A stretch of DNA of 64,000 nucleotides from Owenia fusiformis (lineage: Eukaryota; Annelida; Polychaeta; Sabellida; Oweniidae). Below are positions 46,614-55,753 of the stretch, one piece after another. Position numbers and translations under genes: made by a program. The stretch covers positions 11,313,278 through 11,377,277 of the forward strand of contig CAIIXF020000008.1 in NCBI GenBank assembly GCA_903813345.2. Reading direction: 5' to 3'. The notes beneath the pieces were generated by a model that was not told where the DNA came from, made no database searches, and was given only the letters and a program-made list of their open reading frames with translations. Each line of letters starts with the position of its first letter. Positions within the stretch are counted from its first letter, which is position 1.

Positions 46614-47602
46614 ATGATAATGGTAAGTGCATATTTTTTATTTATAATTGATGTTTTCAAAAGTTTTTCAAATTAGCCATAAGAACTATTATTCTCTTTT
46701 TTAAATTTCAGACCAACATAATAGCTACATTATCAAAACGTGAAATTTCAATGAATAAAAAGAGGGCATTATCAATGGATCATTATAAAGTAATGAGATA
46801 TAGAAGATGGGAGAAATTTGTTTTGGTAAAGGTGAATAAACATGATAAACTATACGAACTGACTCTAAAAAATGCAAAACATCAATAGGTATGTGGTTGA
46901 TCAATCTTATTATTACACCAAATAAAAGAGCCATTTTAAGGTATTAACCCATTACTTGTAACAATGTTTTAAATGATGGATTGTGGAGGTGACAATGAAT
47001 TATACTAAAAATGGTAAATGAAGTGTAAAATCACTGTAATCGTTTTCTAGGCAAACATCAAGATTTACAGAATAAATTACGAAGATGAGCATTTATCACC
47101 AAAATCGACAAATTGGTATGCTAATATTAATGAAATGGGTGTTGGATTGGATAATTTGCCGTATGGTGCAGCAAATATAGCGGTGCAGGAAAGAGACATA
47201 CCTGTACAGAAAACACTAGAATCCTATGTTAGGATTATATTCATGTATTTAGTGCACGGTGGTGTAATGGAGATGTGCTCCTTAAATTGTCTGGGCTGTG
47301 ATTACGACGCGCCTGGTCAAATGGCACATATGGGTGGAGGTTGCTTGACCTTCCCAGATGAAGCTATTGACTTATATGGAATGGTTGCTAGAAGTAATGT
47401 CACCCTGGGCCAGATGCTTTATTTAGAAGACCAATTACAAAGCCGATTAGGGTTACCATCACGTACACTGCCAACCCATGAAATGGTAGAGGTCCTGAAA
47501 TGCGATGGTACCATAGAAGAGGATATAATCGATGTCATGGGTGATGAGGACTCGTTTGAAATGACACTTTTTGATATAATGAATAATATCCTAACTGTTT
47601 AA
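46614..47602 (+). CDS. Polinton left-end gene, Cys/His-motif protein, three exons
   Basis: Proposed exons 46614-46622, 46712-46831 and 47051-47602, with donors GTAAGT (46623) and GTGAAT (46832) and acceptors TTTCAG and TTCTAG. The phases match and give about 226 residues. The first exons are basic (LSKREISMNKKRALS, YRRWEKFVLVK). The last exon has CSLNCLGCDYDAPGQMAHMG followed by GGCL: a Cys-x3-Cys-x2-Cys ... Gln-x2-His ... Cys pattern likely to bind zinc, found in uncharacterised proteins beside invertebrate Polintons. The C-terminal half is acidic (GDEDSFE). If exon 2 is not spliced, its frame stops at TAG 46886-46888. Exon 3 from at least 47135 is firm; the upstream exons are inferred. Function unknown. 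Confidence 0.7.
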
Positions 47603-47697
47603 GTTTATTTGACACAAACAGTGCCGTAAACATGTGTAGGACACCACATTTATTGAAAAAACAATTTTTTTTGAAAATATAATCATTTACACGTAGC

Positions 47698-48070
47698 TCA
47701 ATTTTACCTTCAGTAGTGAACATTTAACACCAGTGGCACATACCAACGTGTGGGTTATGGTACAACCCCCGTGAAGATAATTCATGATGCTCAATTTTAC
47801 CTTCAGTAGTGAACATTTAACACCAGTGGCACATACCAACGTGTGGGTTATGGTACAACCCCCGTGAAGATAATTCATGATGCTCAATTTTACCTTCAGT
47901 AGTGAACATTTAACACCAGTGGCACATACCAACGTGTGGGTTATGGTACAACCCCCGTGAAGATAATTCATGATGCTCAATTTTAACATCGGTAATAAAC
48001 ATTTGCCACTCGCGACACGTACATCAAAATGGTGCGAAATGGTACACCCCGTGTGTAGATAATTCACGAT
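47698..48070. repeat. 93-bp tandem repeat, three exact and one degenerate copy
   Basis: Units start at 47698, 47791 and 47884 and are identical by eye; the fourth (47977) is diverged. Because 93 is a multiple of three the minus strand stays open as a 31-residue peptide repeat (129 codons), but no start context or homology supports a gene. It lies just past the Cys-motif gene. Confidence 0.93.
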
Positions 48071-48237
48071 GTCCACTCCTCGAGTCTATTTTTAGAAATA
48101 ACAATGTGTCAAAATAGCGACTTTGATCGCAGTTCTCAGACCAAATCTATTTTTAGATACGCTAATGACCAGGTGTGTTGGTTTCAATTTTTGGTTAATA
48201 AAAATCATATATCAAGTCCACTCAACAGTTAGGTAAC

Positions 48238-49276
48238 ATGTCTTTGTGTACTACGCTATTTAATGTTCTCTGCATGATAGTTTCTGTCAAGACCGGTTGT
48301 TCCGTATATAATAATATATTGATTGGTGATTGTGACACATCAAGTGGTAAGTTAATTTTAATATTTAAATCATCGTCAAGACAATTGTAATTGATTATTA
48401 TCACATCTTTAAATTACTTAACACTCTGAGTTAGTAAAAAATTTAAAACAGTATCAAATAAAAAGTAGTTACTAGTATACCAATTTATTTCAATATCAAT
48501 TAGATTATGACATACTACCTACATTATATTTAAAAGCTACTGTTGTACGGAGTTTTTTGAAGAGGTATATCACTTATAATATAATGAGTATAACGTTGAT
48601 GGAATTTAGTTCGATTGTTTATCATTTCATTATTTAGCAACAGATTGGGGACGTGGAAATTGTACGTTTGATACCAAATGCCAGTGACAACAAACTTGTG
48701 TGGCACGGGGGGGGGGGGACATTACATCTGCTATTCTAGCTGTTCTTTCTTTTGTCGTGACACACTCCACACTGTGTAAGTATAATAACCTAAGACTCTC
48801 GTAGATTAGCTGTACGAATGCGACATCTATTCTAACATAAGTTAATCATATGTTAAACATAACTCGTACTATCCATTAAAAGCTTGGTATATGATGATTT
48901 TCATAAAATGATCGCTGTTTTCAGATGTGCCAATGTTAGGTCAACTAATTTTAATTCTAGTTAACTACATTTATTAACGATTTTTGTTTTTCTGTATATT
49001 TTCAGTCATTGTATTCAAACTCAAACTAAAAGTGTCTCGTATCTACGGTGATGGCTTGCAGTTAATGTTTGATGGGGTAGTAGCTGTGGTGTTAGACGTG
49101 AAAATTCTGAAACGTTCAGTCAATGTGATGTCTTTGGAACCATGGAGGATGGTTTACATGGTGAACCTTCTACACCAGAATCAGACATTTCCTCATTAAG
49201 ATTTGACGATGTGGGTTCAGTGACCATTAAAAAAAGGGCCAGTGACTATTCTATAACACTGTATACGTATTCTTAA
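48238..49276 (+). pseudogene. Spliced membrane-protein gene of the Polinton, two breaks
   Basis: Exon 1 (48238-48346) opens with a signal peptide (MSLCTTLFNVLCMIVSV) and ends at donor G|GTAAGT. Exon 2 (48644-48775, acceptor CAACAG, or 48638) keeps phase and encodes a short Cys-containing ectodomain (GRGNCTFDTKC with an N-C-T glycosylation site), an in-frame TGA at 48685-48687, then a membrane segment ITSAILAVLSFVV, ending at T|GTAAGT. Exon 3 (49006-49276, phase kept) continues with a basic stop-transfer (FKLKLKVSR). After a G4 run at 49074-49077 the plausible tail (TMEDGLHGEPSTPESD, ending 49276) lies in another frame, while the uninterrupted frame stops at 49199. Layout is that of a small type I membrane glycoprotein. 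The stop and shift may be decay or sequence error. No family recognised. Confidence 0.55.
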
Positions 49277-49488
49277 AGGAACCTATGCTTAATAAAGGAT
49301 CATGTAAATTAACTTTATATTTTGTATGGCTTATATGGTACATATTATACGAGGTAATAAACATGTAGATAGGTGTCCAAAAAATGCAAAGTTACAAAAC
49401 AACCACATTTTGAAAAAAATTTAAAGAACCACTAGCATTTACTTATAAAAAGTCAAATCATAAGTCTTGACTCATTTCTAGTTTTGTC

Positions 49489-50652
49489 ATGGCGGAGAAC
49501 GTCCGTGATTATCTTAGTAACCTATATTACGACCCTACATTTAATGGAAGTTTTACATCACCATCTAAATTCCACAAAAGTATTAAAGAGTTTAGAAATG
49601 ACATAACATTAAAAATGGTGAAAGATTTCTTGAACGGTGTTGAAGCGTATACCATGTATAAACCCGTCAGGAGAAAATTTAAAAGAAGTCCTGTCGAGAC
49701 ATTAGGAATTCATTATATGATGGAGGCCGATCTGATCGATTTTAGCAAATTGAAATCATATAACAATGGCTTCAGTTACATATTAATTACAATCGATATT
49801 TTCAGCAAATTTGTCCACGCAAAACTTTTAAAAACGAAAACTGCCAAGGAGACATTTAAAGCTCTCAAACACATTTTGGATGATTTAGGGGCAGCTAAAC
49901 AACCCACCATCTTGCGCTTAGATATGGGTCGAGAATTCGACAACAATATCTTGAAACCATATTTGAAACGTTTAGGTATCACCCAAATTTTCAGTCTCAA
50001 TGAAAAAAAGTCAAACTACGTCGAGAGAGTTATTAAGACGTTAGCGACACGGTTGCATAGGTATATGATTGCTAATCAAACCAACCGATACGTCGATGTT
50101 CTAATGGACATAGTGAATGGCTACAACGATACATTTCATAGAACTATTGGAAGAGCGCCATCTAGCGTGAATGAGGCTACCCAATACGAAGTTATGCACG
50201 ACCAATTGACGAGACAAGAGCAACGTGACCAACGGGAACGTATTAAAAACGTAAATATCAAGAAAGAAAATGTTGCGAGGAAACGAAAAGCAAAAGTTAC
50301 TTTTAAATTTAAAGCTGGCGATTTAGTACGTATATCTACATTACGTCATCCATTTCAGAAAGAATATCACGCACGCTGGACGGGTGAAATATTCAAAATT
50401 AAAAGTAAATATATGAGAGGTGGTGTTCCCGTTTATAAATTGATGGATTATAACGACGATGACATAAAAGGAACCTTTTATAACGAAGAATTGAATAGGG
50501 TGACCACTAAACCGGATCAGTTATTTCAAATAGATCATATTCTTAAATATAAGGGGCGATTACCAAACAACAGATTGGCGTTAATCAAATGGAAATTCTG
50601 GCCGAAAAAATTCAATTCTTGGGTGAATGTTAAGGATATCTCTGAAATTTAA
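49489..50652 (+). CDS. INT: Polinton retroviral-type integrase with C-terminal chromodomain-like region
   Basis: 387 residues, intact. The rve core shows the DDE triad: Asp81 in MMEADLIDF, Asp145 in LRLDMGREFDN and Glu179 in KSNYVERVIKTL. NYxERxIKTL is the Polinton form. The N-terminal 70 residues lack the HHCC zinc motif of retroviruses. After a basic linker comes an SH3-like stretch (FKAGDLVRIST, residues ~270-290) and a C-terminal chromodomain-like block (IDHILKYKGRL..ALIKWKFW..SWV), which in related elements guides target choice on chromatin. It joins the replicated linear element to host DNA. The start is at ATG 49489 with upstream AT-rich leader; transcribed toward the capsid genes. Confidence 0.96.
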   Translation: MAENVRDYLSNLYYDPTFNGSFTSPSKFHKSIKEFRNDITLKMVKDFLNGVEAYTMYKPVRRKFKRSPVETLGIHYMMEADLIDFSKLKSYNNGFSYILITIDIFSKFVHAKLLKTKTAKETFKALKHILDDLGAAKQPTILRLDMGREFDNNILKPYLKRLGITQIFSLNEKKSNYVERVIKTLATRLHRYMIANQTNRYVDVLMDIVNGYNDTFHRTIGRAPSSVNEATQYEVMHDQLTRQEQRDQRERIKNVNIKKENVARKRKAKVTFKFKAGDLVRISTLRHPFQKEYHARWTGEIFKIKSKYMRGGVPVYKLMDYNDDDIKGTFYNEELNRVTTKPDQLFQIDHILKYKGRLPNNRLALIKWKFWPKKFNSWVNVKDISEI

Positions 50653-50691
50653 AGACACTGTAATTAAAATGAAATCATTTTTTTAAAAATA

Positions 50692-50763
50692 GGTCCGTCC
50701 GGGAGTCGACCCCCGAGACCTCTCACTTCCAAATTGAGAATCGTACTTCTAAATCAATGAGCC
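50692..50763 (-). tRNA. Degenerate tRNA-Pro(TGG)-like sequence inside the Polinton
   Basis: The minus strand from 50763 reads GGCTCATTG..., an anticodon arm with loop TTTGGAA (TGG at centre), a GAGAGGTC variable region, then a good T-arm CGGGGGTCGACTCCCGG with B-box GGTCGACTCC. Order and wording closely follow eukaryotic tRNA-Pro. The acceptor stem has two mismatched pairs and the D-loop has lost the GG pair, so it is probably a pseudo-tRNA or tRNA-derived signal. It sits in the 180-bp gap between integrase and the next gene, antisense to both. Confidence 0.6.
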
Positions 50764-50796
50764 GAAAGATATTCGATAGACTAGCCGCTCACCAGG

Positions 50797-50804
50797 GTAT
50801 TTAA
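50797..50804 (+). promoter_or_regulatory. TATA-like box before the capsid cluster
   Basis: TATTTAAG, about 30 bp before the ATG at 50833; a candidate promoter for the capsid-protease genes that follow closely on plus. Confidence 0.4.
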
Positions 50805-50832
50805 GAAGATACCTATATGGGTTAATTTAGTT

Positions 50833-51258
50833 ATGAGTTTGAAACAGACGTACGCACATCTTTCGAGCAATGATTCCTTAATTTATTACGTTGATAATAC
50901 TCAAAGTAAATTTACTAGCAAGTTACCCAATTACCAAACGTTTAAAAAATTAGAAAACTGGACTTGCGGTTTAACCGAAATTTGTTTAGGTAAACGTGTG
51001 AATAAAGGATTAATATACGTATATTGTAATATAATAGGTGAATCATTAGTAGGACCAACTTCGAGGACGATCCTACGTACTATATCAACAGCTAAGACAT
51101 ACTGTGAATTTAAAAATATATATTACCTGGATTTAGGACTAAATAATTTTAACGAGATTAGTATTGCTTTGACTTATCAGGACGGCTCTCCAGTTGAATT
51201 TACGAGTAATAGTCCCACATACTGCGTTTTACATTTTAAAAAGAGGTTACATATTTAA
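50833..51258 (+). CDS. Minor capsid (penton-type) protein candidate of the Polinton
   Basis: 141 residues, intact, first of four closely packed plus-strand genes (gaps 31 and 7 bp, then a 1-bp overlap). Short alternating hydrophobic strands (DSLIYYVDN, GLIYVYCNIIG, NIYYLDLGLNNFNEI) ending in VEFTSNSPTYCVLHFKKR predict an all-beta, single jelly-roll fold. The closing SPTYCVLHFK pattern, size, and place just before the basic and major capsid genes fit the vertex (penton) protein of Polintons. No motif is diagnostic, so this rests on context. It would fill the five-fold vertices of an icosahedral shell. Confidence 0.65.
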   Translation: MSLKQTYAHLSSNDSLIYYVDNTQSKFTSKLPNYQTFKKLENWTCGLTEICLGKRVNKGLIYVYCNIIGESLVGPTSRTILRTISTAKTYCEFKNIYYLDLGLNNFNEISIALTYQDGSPVEFTSNSPTYCVLHFKKRLHI

Positions 51259-51289
51259 GTCAATTCACTTTGAGTCTAAGAGTGTCACT

Positions 51290-51667
51290 ATGGATAAATG
51301 GATGAGTGTTTTCTCAAAAAGCAAGAAAAAAATTCATAAAGTAAAAGGGAAAAAGATGCATTACGTACCTCTGAAGAGTGCTGGAACAGATCAAACCGGA
51401 AGTGGTGCTTCTGTGACAACGATTTCACCGTCTGAGGCTAGCGTTCAAAGAGCTAGACTGCGCATGCGCCGTGAAACGGATTCAAGCTCTAAATCTATAA
51501 AATCCAATGTATCTAAAAATAAGACCACTCGGTCCAGTAGTATCAAAGGTGGTAACAGCATAGCAAAGAAAAAACGTGTTAAACCGGTTAAACACGTCAA
51601 ACCTGTTAAACGTAAAATAAAAGATTTAGATATAGGTACCATATTTGCTAAAAAACATAAAAAATAA
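51290..51667 (+). CDS. Basic Ser/Lys-rich protein, possible core or cement protein
   Basis: From ATG 51290, 125 residues; an in-frame extension to 51194 exists but overlaps the previous gene. Strongly basic: KSKKKIHKVKGKK at the N-terminus and a KPVKHVKPVKRK repeat near the end, with a Ser/Thr/Arg-rich middle. Placed between the two capsid candidates, 7 bp before the major capsid gene. A role in packing DNA or bridging DNA and shell, like adenovirus core proteins, is plausible but inferred only from composition and place. Confidence 0.7.
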   Translation: MDKWMSVFSKSKKKIHKVKGKKMHYVPLKSAGTDQTGSGASVTTISPSEASVQRARLRMRRETDSSSKSIKSNVSKNKTTRSSSIKGGNSIAKKKRVKPVKHVKPVKRKIKDLDIGTIFAKKHKK

Positions 51668-51674
51668 ATAAAAA

Positions 51675-53000
51675 ATGGATAACATTATGCCAAGTTCTGA
51701 GGAGGTGGTTAATGAGCAGTTTATGATTTTTGAAACCCGTGATACAGATGTCAGTACGAAGCAATTGAAATATGTTAATTTCAGACCAATTAATCTATCA
51801 GATGGTAATCCTATAACATTCGATATAACAAACAGTGGAGACTGTTACTTAGATCTTACAAAGACTAGGCTATTTGTGAAAGCTAAAATTACAATGCCTG
51901 ATGGTAGTCCGTTACCTTTAGATCCAGACGACCCAGCGGCATCAGCACCCAAAGTTACCTGCGCTAATTTATGGCTTCACAGTTTATTCTCCCAAGTTGA
52001 TATTCAAATGCAGCAAAAATCTATTTCAACATCAGGTCCCTATTATCCATACAAGAGTTATATTCAAACATTACTAAATTCACCGGCGTCTGACATGGGT
52101 GGTTACTTGTCATCACAAATGTTCTTCAAAGATGAGGCTAGCGTTGGGAATGACCATAGAGGTTTCCAATCAAAAAATGATTCCTTTCTTAAGCGTATGA
52201 CTCATACTCTGGATAGTTTAGAGGTGGAGATGGCTGGCCCTATACAAGAGGATATCTTTAAAATTGAAAAATATTTGTTGAATAACGTTTCCCTTCAAGT
52301 AAAATTGACACCATCCCCGGCTGCATTTAACTTAACTGCTATTGATAACAGTACAGCTTATAAAGTTAAAATCACAGACGCATTTTTGAAAATCGCCAAA
52401 ATCGAGCCCACTCCAGGTGTATTAGAAGGTCACGCTAAAATGTTAAAAACAAATACAGCTAAATATTCGTATATCAGTAGAGAAATGAAGAGTCTAAGTG
52501 TCGCAACTGGGAATCGTAATTTTCAAATGGATAATTTATTCTTGGGCAAGATACCACAAACTATTTATATAGTCATGGTAACCGCAAAATCTCAAATGGG
52601 GGTATACGATTCGAATCCCTACTATTTTCAACATTTCAATTTGGATTATTTAGACGTTTTGGTGGATGGGTTAAGCGTTAGTAATCCAATAACATTAGAT
52701 TACAGAACAGGTGATTTGCTAAATAAGTACATAGCGTGCTACAATAATTTATTCCCTCACTTTAACGATCTACAGCAAAACGCATACATATCCAGAGACG
52801 AGTTTGCAAATGGAACTACAATTCTGAGATTTGACGTCAATAACATCGGAAGTACAGAGGTTAATTCGATCGTTAAAAGTGGTAATTTATCCATCAATGG
52901 TCATTTTCAAAAACCTTTACAAGAAGCAATCAACATCCTGATATTGGCGGAGTTCCCCAAAGTGATTCAGATAGACGAAGCCAGGAACGTCATAACATAA
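51675..53000 (+). CDS. Major capsid protein candidate (double jelly-roll) of the Polinton
   Basis: 441 residues, intact. Features typical of Polinton hexon-like capsids: an early beta segment (PITFDITNSGDCYLDL), TRLFVKAKI, then LWLHSLFSQVDIQMQQKSIS and the conserved YPYKSYIQTLLN, all recurrent in double jelly-roll capsid proteins of Polintons and related viruses. The second half has YLDVLVDGLSV and INGHFQKPLQEAINILILAEF at the C-terminus. It would form the pseudo-hexameric shell units. Its stop (52998-53000) shares one base with the protease start. Length is at the shorter end for this class. Confidence 0.85.
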   Translation: MDNIMPSSEEVVNEQFMIFETRDTDVSTKQLKYVNFRPINLSDGNPITFDITNSGDCYLDLTKTRLFVKAKITMPDGSPLPLDPDDPAASAPKVTCANLWLHSLFSQVDIQMQQKSISTSGPYYPYKSYIQTLLNSPASDMGGYLSSQMFFKDEASVGNDHRGFQSKNDSFLKRMTHTLDSLEVEMAGPIQEDIFKIEKYLLNNVSLQVKLTPSPAAFNLTAIDNSTAYKVKITDAFLKIAKIEPTPGVLEGHAKMLKTNTAKYSYISREMKSLSVATGNRNFQMDNLFLGKIPQTIYIVMVTAKSQMGVYDSNPYYFQHFNLDYLDVLVDGLSVSNPITLDYRTGDLLNKYIACYNNLFPHFNDLQQNAYISRDEFANGTTILRFDVNNIGSTEVNSIVKSGNLSINGHFQKPLQEAINILILAEFPKVIQIDEARNVIT

Positions 53001-53539
53001 TGAATTCTATACAATTAAGACATATATTAGAGTCTACTACTTACTTAAAAAATGCTTACGTAAGGGTCTGCGCCAAAGACGAATTACCGCGGTTTTCTCC
53101 GAGTAAATTAGCCGTTTATATCGTCAATACGGCCAAGCACGATCACCCCGGATTACATTGGGTCTTACTCATATTCAAGATTGACACATTGGGACAGAAA
53201 ACTTGCTTGTATTTTGACAGCTTGGGTAGTCATCCTAGAAAATATGGTCTATTAGAATTCATACAAAATAATTCTGATACATTCGTATACAATAACTTGA
53301 GACTTCAAGATGATGAAAGTTCAATCTGTGGACAGTATACATTAGTTGTAATGGACCGTTATATACGTAGAAATGATAGCTTATTAGGCATATTGATCGA
53401 TTATAATATCACGGATACAAGCTACAATGATTTGATTACGCTTGAATATTTCAAGAACCACTTTTCAACCAACTGCGAAGTTACTTATATAGAATGTCAA
53501 ACGTGCGTTAAACCACAGTTTCAATCTTTCGAAAGTTAA
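53000..53539 (+). CDS. PRO: Adenovirus-type cysteine protease
   Basis: 179 residues, intact; TAATG overlap with the capsid gene shows coupled expression. The C48/C5 protease triad is visible: His53 in HPGLHWVLLIF, Asp73 in LYFDSLGS, Cys110 in SSICGQYTL, with Gln103 for the oxyanion hole. In adenovirus and Polintons this enzyme matures capsid and core proteins in the particle. It ends the capsid cluster; a poly(A) signal AATAAA lies at 53620-53625. Confidence 0.95.
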   Translation: MNSIQLRHILESTTYLKNAYVRVCAKDELPRFSPSKLAVYIVNTAKHDHPGLHWVLLIFKIDTLGQKTCLYFDSLGSHPRKYGLLEFIQNNSDTFVYNNLRLQDDESSICGQYTLVVMDRYIRRNDSLLGILIDYNITDTSYNDLITLEYFKNHFSTNCEVTYIECQTCVKPQFQSFES

Positions 53540-53660
53540 TCATATGTTATATTCATATATATGTATATAATTGTTTATATATATACTCTATGTGTATGTT
53601 GTATACTTATATATATTAGAATAAATTGGGTTAGTTTTAAAAAAAGTGTGTATATATGTT
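53540..53660. terminator. Convergent AT-rich gap with AATAAA
   Basis: 120 bp between the protease stop and the minus-strand membrane gene stop, rich in TATATA. AATAAA at 53620-53625 could serve the plus-strand cluster. Confidence 0.5.
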
Positions 53661-54668
53661 CTAGTCCAATGTAGATGGATTTAGATTGGCCATCTCTATG
53701 ATTATGTCATTACCATATATTTCATGTCCCAATGGTACACTTTCACGCGGGCGACATCTTGATTGTAACACAAATTTGTAAACCACGTACATCAACGTCA
53801 TACTAGCGAGCAACAAACCCGCCACGGCTATCCCTTTAAAAATGATAAATGAACCATCATTTTCCGTACTGTGAGTATCGGTTACGGTAACGGGTGTTAC
53901 CGTACGTTCAATAGTCTTCACGGCTATTGTCTCAAGTAAAGGCTGTTTGGTTGAGGTTGTCGTTTGTATACGTAACACAGTTTCAATGGGGTTTTCACTG
54001 ATAATGATCGGAAATGTTGGCTTATATCCATTTGTGGTTTGTTTAACAATGTCAATGATACTACCAGCCGTTACGGTAACATCACGTTGTTTAGTAGAAT
54101 GCTCAGTTACGTGAATGGGTGTAGAACGCAAGTGATATGTACTACCAGAGGTAGTTGTAGGTGTATGGCCTGTGATGTTGACTGTATACACTGTTGAAAG
54201 AGGGGTGATCGGTAACCTTGTCGTGTGTGATGCCAATGTTTTTTCTCAGTAAGAATCCGATTGCTAAAGCGCTGTGGTGTAGTAACGACTGTAATCAAAT
54301 GGTTAGGGGTGGGTTCTACCTTAGGATACGTAGGTGTTGTCCTGAAAATGTTAATATAAGAGTGAATTCTTGGAGCTTTTTAAGCTATTGTTACAATCGT
54401 GTTATTTTAAAATGGTGTTTCAATAAATTTTGGCCCTATTCACATACATACACATTTGTAGAATAGAAAAATCATGGAAAATGAACATATTACGAGCTAA
54501 TTTGGTCTCAATTGTGAAAAAACTCGAGTAAAATCATTGAATGATAAAAAGTATAACTTACCGTGGCCAGCAGTAAAGTTTAGTTCCTGATAAACAAAAA
54601 CAATTGGATTCACACCCTTGTATATTAAATCGTGTCAGCACTATAAGTAGAAATACCCAAGCAAACAT
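53661..54668 (-). CDS. Spliced type I membrane glycoprotein candidate of the Polinton
   Basis: Exon 1 (54668-54562) encodes a signal peptide (MFAWVFLLIVLTRFNIQG) and a small Cys cluster (CESNCFCLSGTKLYCWP), ending at donor CG|GTAAG. Exon 2 starts at 54341 after TTTTCAG and keeps phase. It begins in a Pro/Thr-rich frame (TYPKVEPTPNH) and after an A6 run (plus-strand T6, 54239-54244) the long frame resumes: a Ser/Thr-rich stalk with NIT glycosylation, a membrane anchor (FKGIAVAGLLLASMTLMYVVYKF) and a 35-residue tail with PLGHEIYGNDI. One base at the A6 run must differ for the two parts to join. It lies antisense between the capsid and ATPase clusters. No known fusogen motif; family unknown. Confidence 0.65.
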
Positions 54669-55022
54669 TGTGATTAGTACATGTAGAATCCGTACTACAA
54701 GTTCAATGTGAAACAACACTACTGTGTGGATATCTGAATGTGAAAAAAGATATGTTTATTTGAGTTTAGCTGATGGTTTAGGGTTATAAAAACAACGAGT
54801 TTCGAGCTTATGGTATGAATGATGTGATATTAAATATTGTTTACTTGTATGTCTACCTAAACTGTTTGTTATGTGTGGGGTTATACTTTGATCTTACTAT
54901 GAGAAAGTACCATATATGTTTTAAGTATGTCTTTAGTTTAAAGTAAGTTAATTTATGTTTCGATTTAAATAAAAAGATTTGTAAAATATATTTTTATCAT
55001 TGTGAGGTCAAACGTCGAAGCC

Positions 55023-55694
55023 ATGACACATACCCCAGTACCCTTTAATTCGCCTGCCTCTATCACCATGATAGGGGGATCTCAATCTGGAAAAACTAAC
55101 ATGTGTTTCAACATACTGAAACACAGAAATGACTTGTTTCAAAATAGTTCGAGTTCACCTACCAGAATATTGTTTTGTTACGCAACTTGGCAATCATTGT
55201 ACCACGACATGGAACTACAATTTAAGGATGAAATCATATTTCACGAAGGATTAGTTGACGAGAGTGATATCTTAAACTTTACGCAAGATATATCGACACA
55301 AACATTTCTCGTTCTCGATGATTTAATGGCAAATGTATGCCAAAGTAGAGAGGCAGCCAAAATATTTACTCAATTATGCCATCATAGAAATATGAATGTA
55401 CTTTTTCTAACACAAAACGCTTTGTGTCAGGGTCCAAGCGCCAGGAATATCTCCTTAAATACGCAGTATTTTATCATTTTCAAGGCAAATAGGGATAAGA
55501 GACAGCTCAAGTATTTGGCTGGTCAAATATACCCAGATAAAACAAAGTATTTTATGGATAGTTATTACGATGCAACAAATGACAGATATGGTTATTTGGT
55601 CGTGGATATGTCACCAGAGGGCGTTGATGAATACAGATTACGCACGCGTATATTTCCGGATGAGGATCCTATCATTTATAAGCCCCAAAATTAA
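55023..55694 (+). CDS. ATP: Packaging ATPase, FtsK/HerA (A32) type
   Basis: 223 residues from ATG 55023; a GTG 21 bp upstream is in frame but unlikely as a start. Walker A is GGSQSGKT (residues 18-25), Walker B is FLVLDDLM, followed by a sensor-like LFLTQN in the place typical of A32-like enzymes. It drives DNA into preformed capsids in this virus group. The gene is intact and followed closely by two small plus-strand genes. Confidence 0.94.
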   Translation: MTHTPVPFNSPASITMIGGSQSGKTNMCFNILKHRNDLFQNSSSSPTRILFCYATWQSLYHDMELQFKDEIIFHEGLVDESDILNFTQDISTQTFLVLDDLMANVCQSREAAKIFTQLCHHRNMNVLFLTQNALCQGPSARNISLNTQYFIIFKANRDKRQLKYLAGQIYPDKTKYFMDSYYDATNDRYGYLVVDMSPEGVDEYRLRTRIFPDEDPIIYKPQN

Positions 55695-55753
55695 TTTATC
55701 GTTTCAGTATAGATGTGAATAGTTACCAGTCAACATATATAAAGTATGTTACG

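Noticed and set aside
45574-48070. Regular direct repeats that could suggest a CRISPR array
   Set aside because: Units abut without unique spacers, and the DNA is eukaryotic; these are minisatellites.
47687-48076. Minus-strand ORF with a 31-residue repeat
   Set aside because: Openness follows from a 93-bp tandem unit without stops; no start context, no domain.
48222-48404. Minus-strand 60-codon ORF that reads protein-like
   Set aside because: It overlaps the signal-peptide exon on plus (48238-48346), which has an ATG and a consensus donor, while the minus frame has no ATG.
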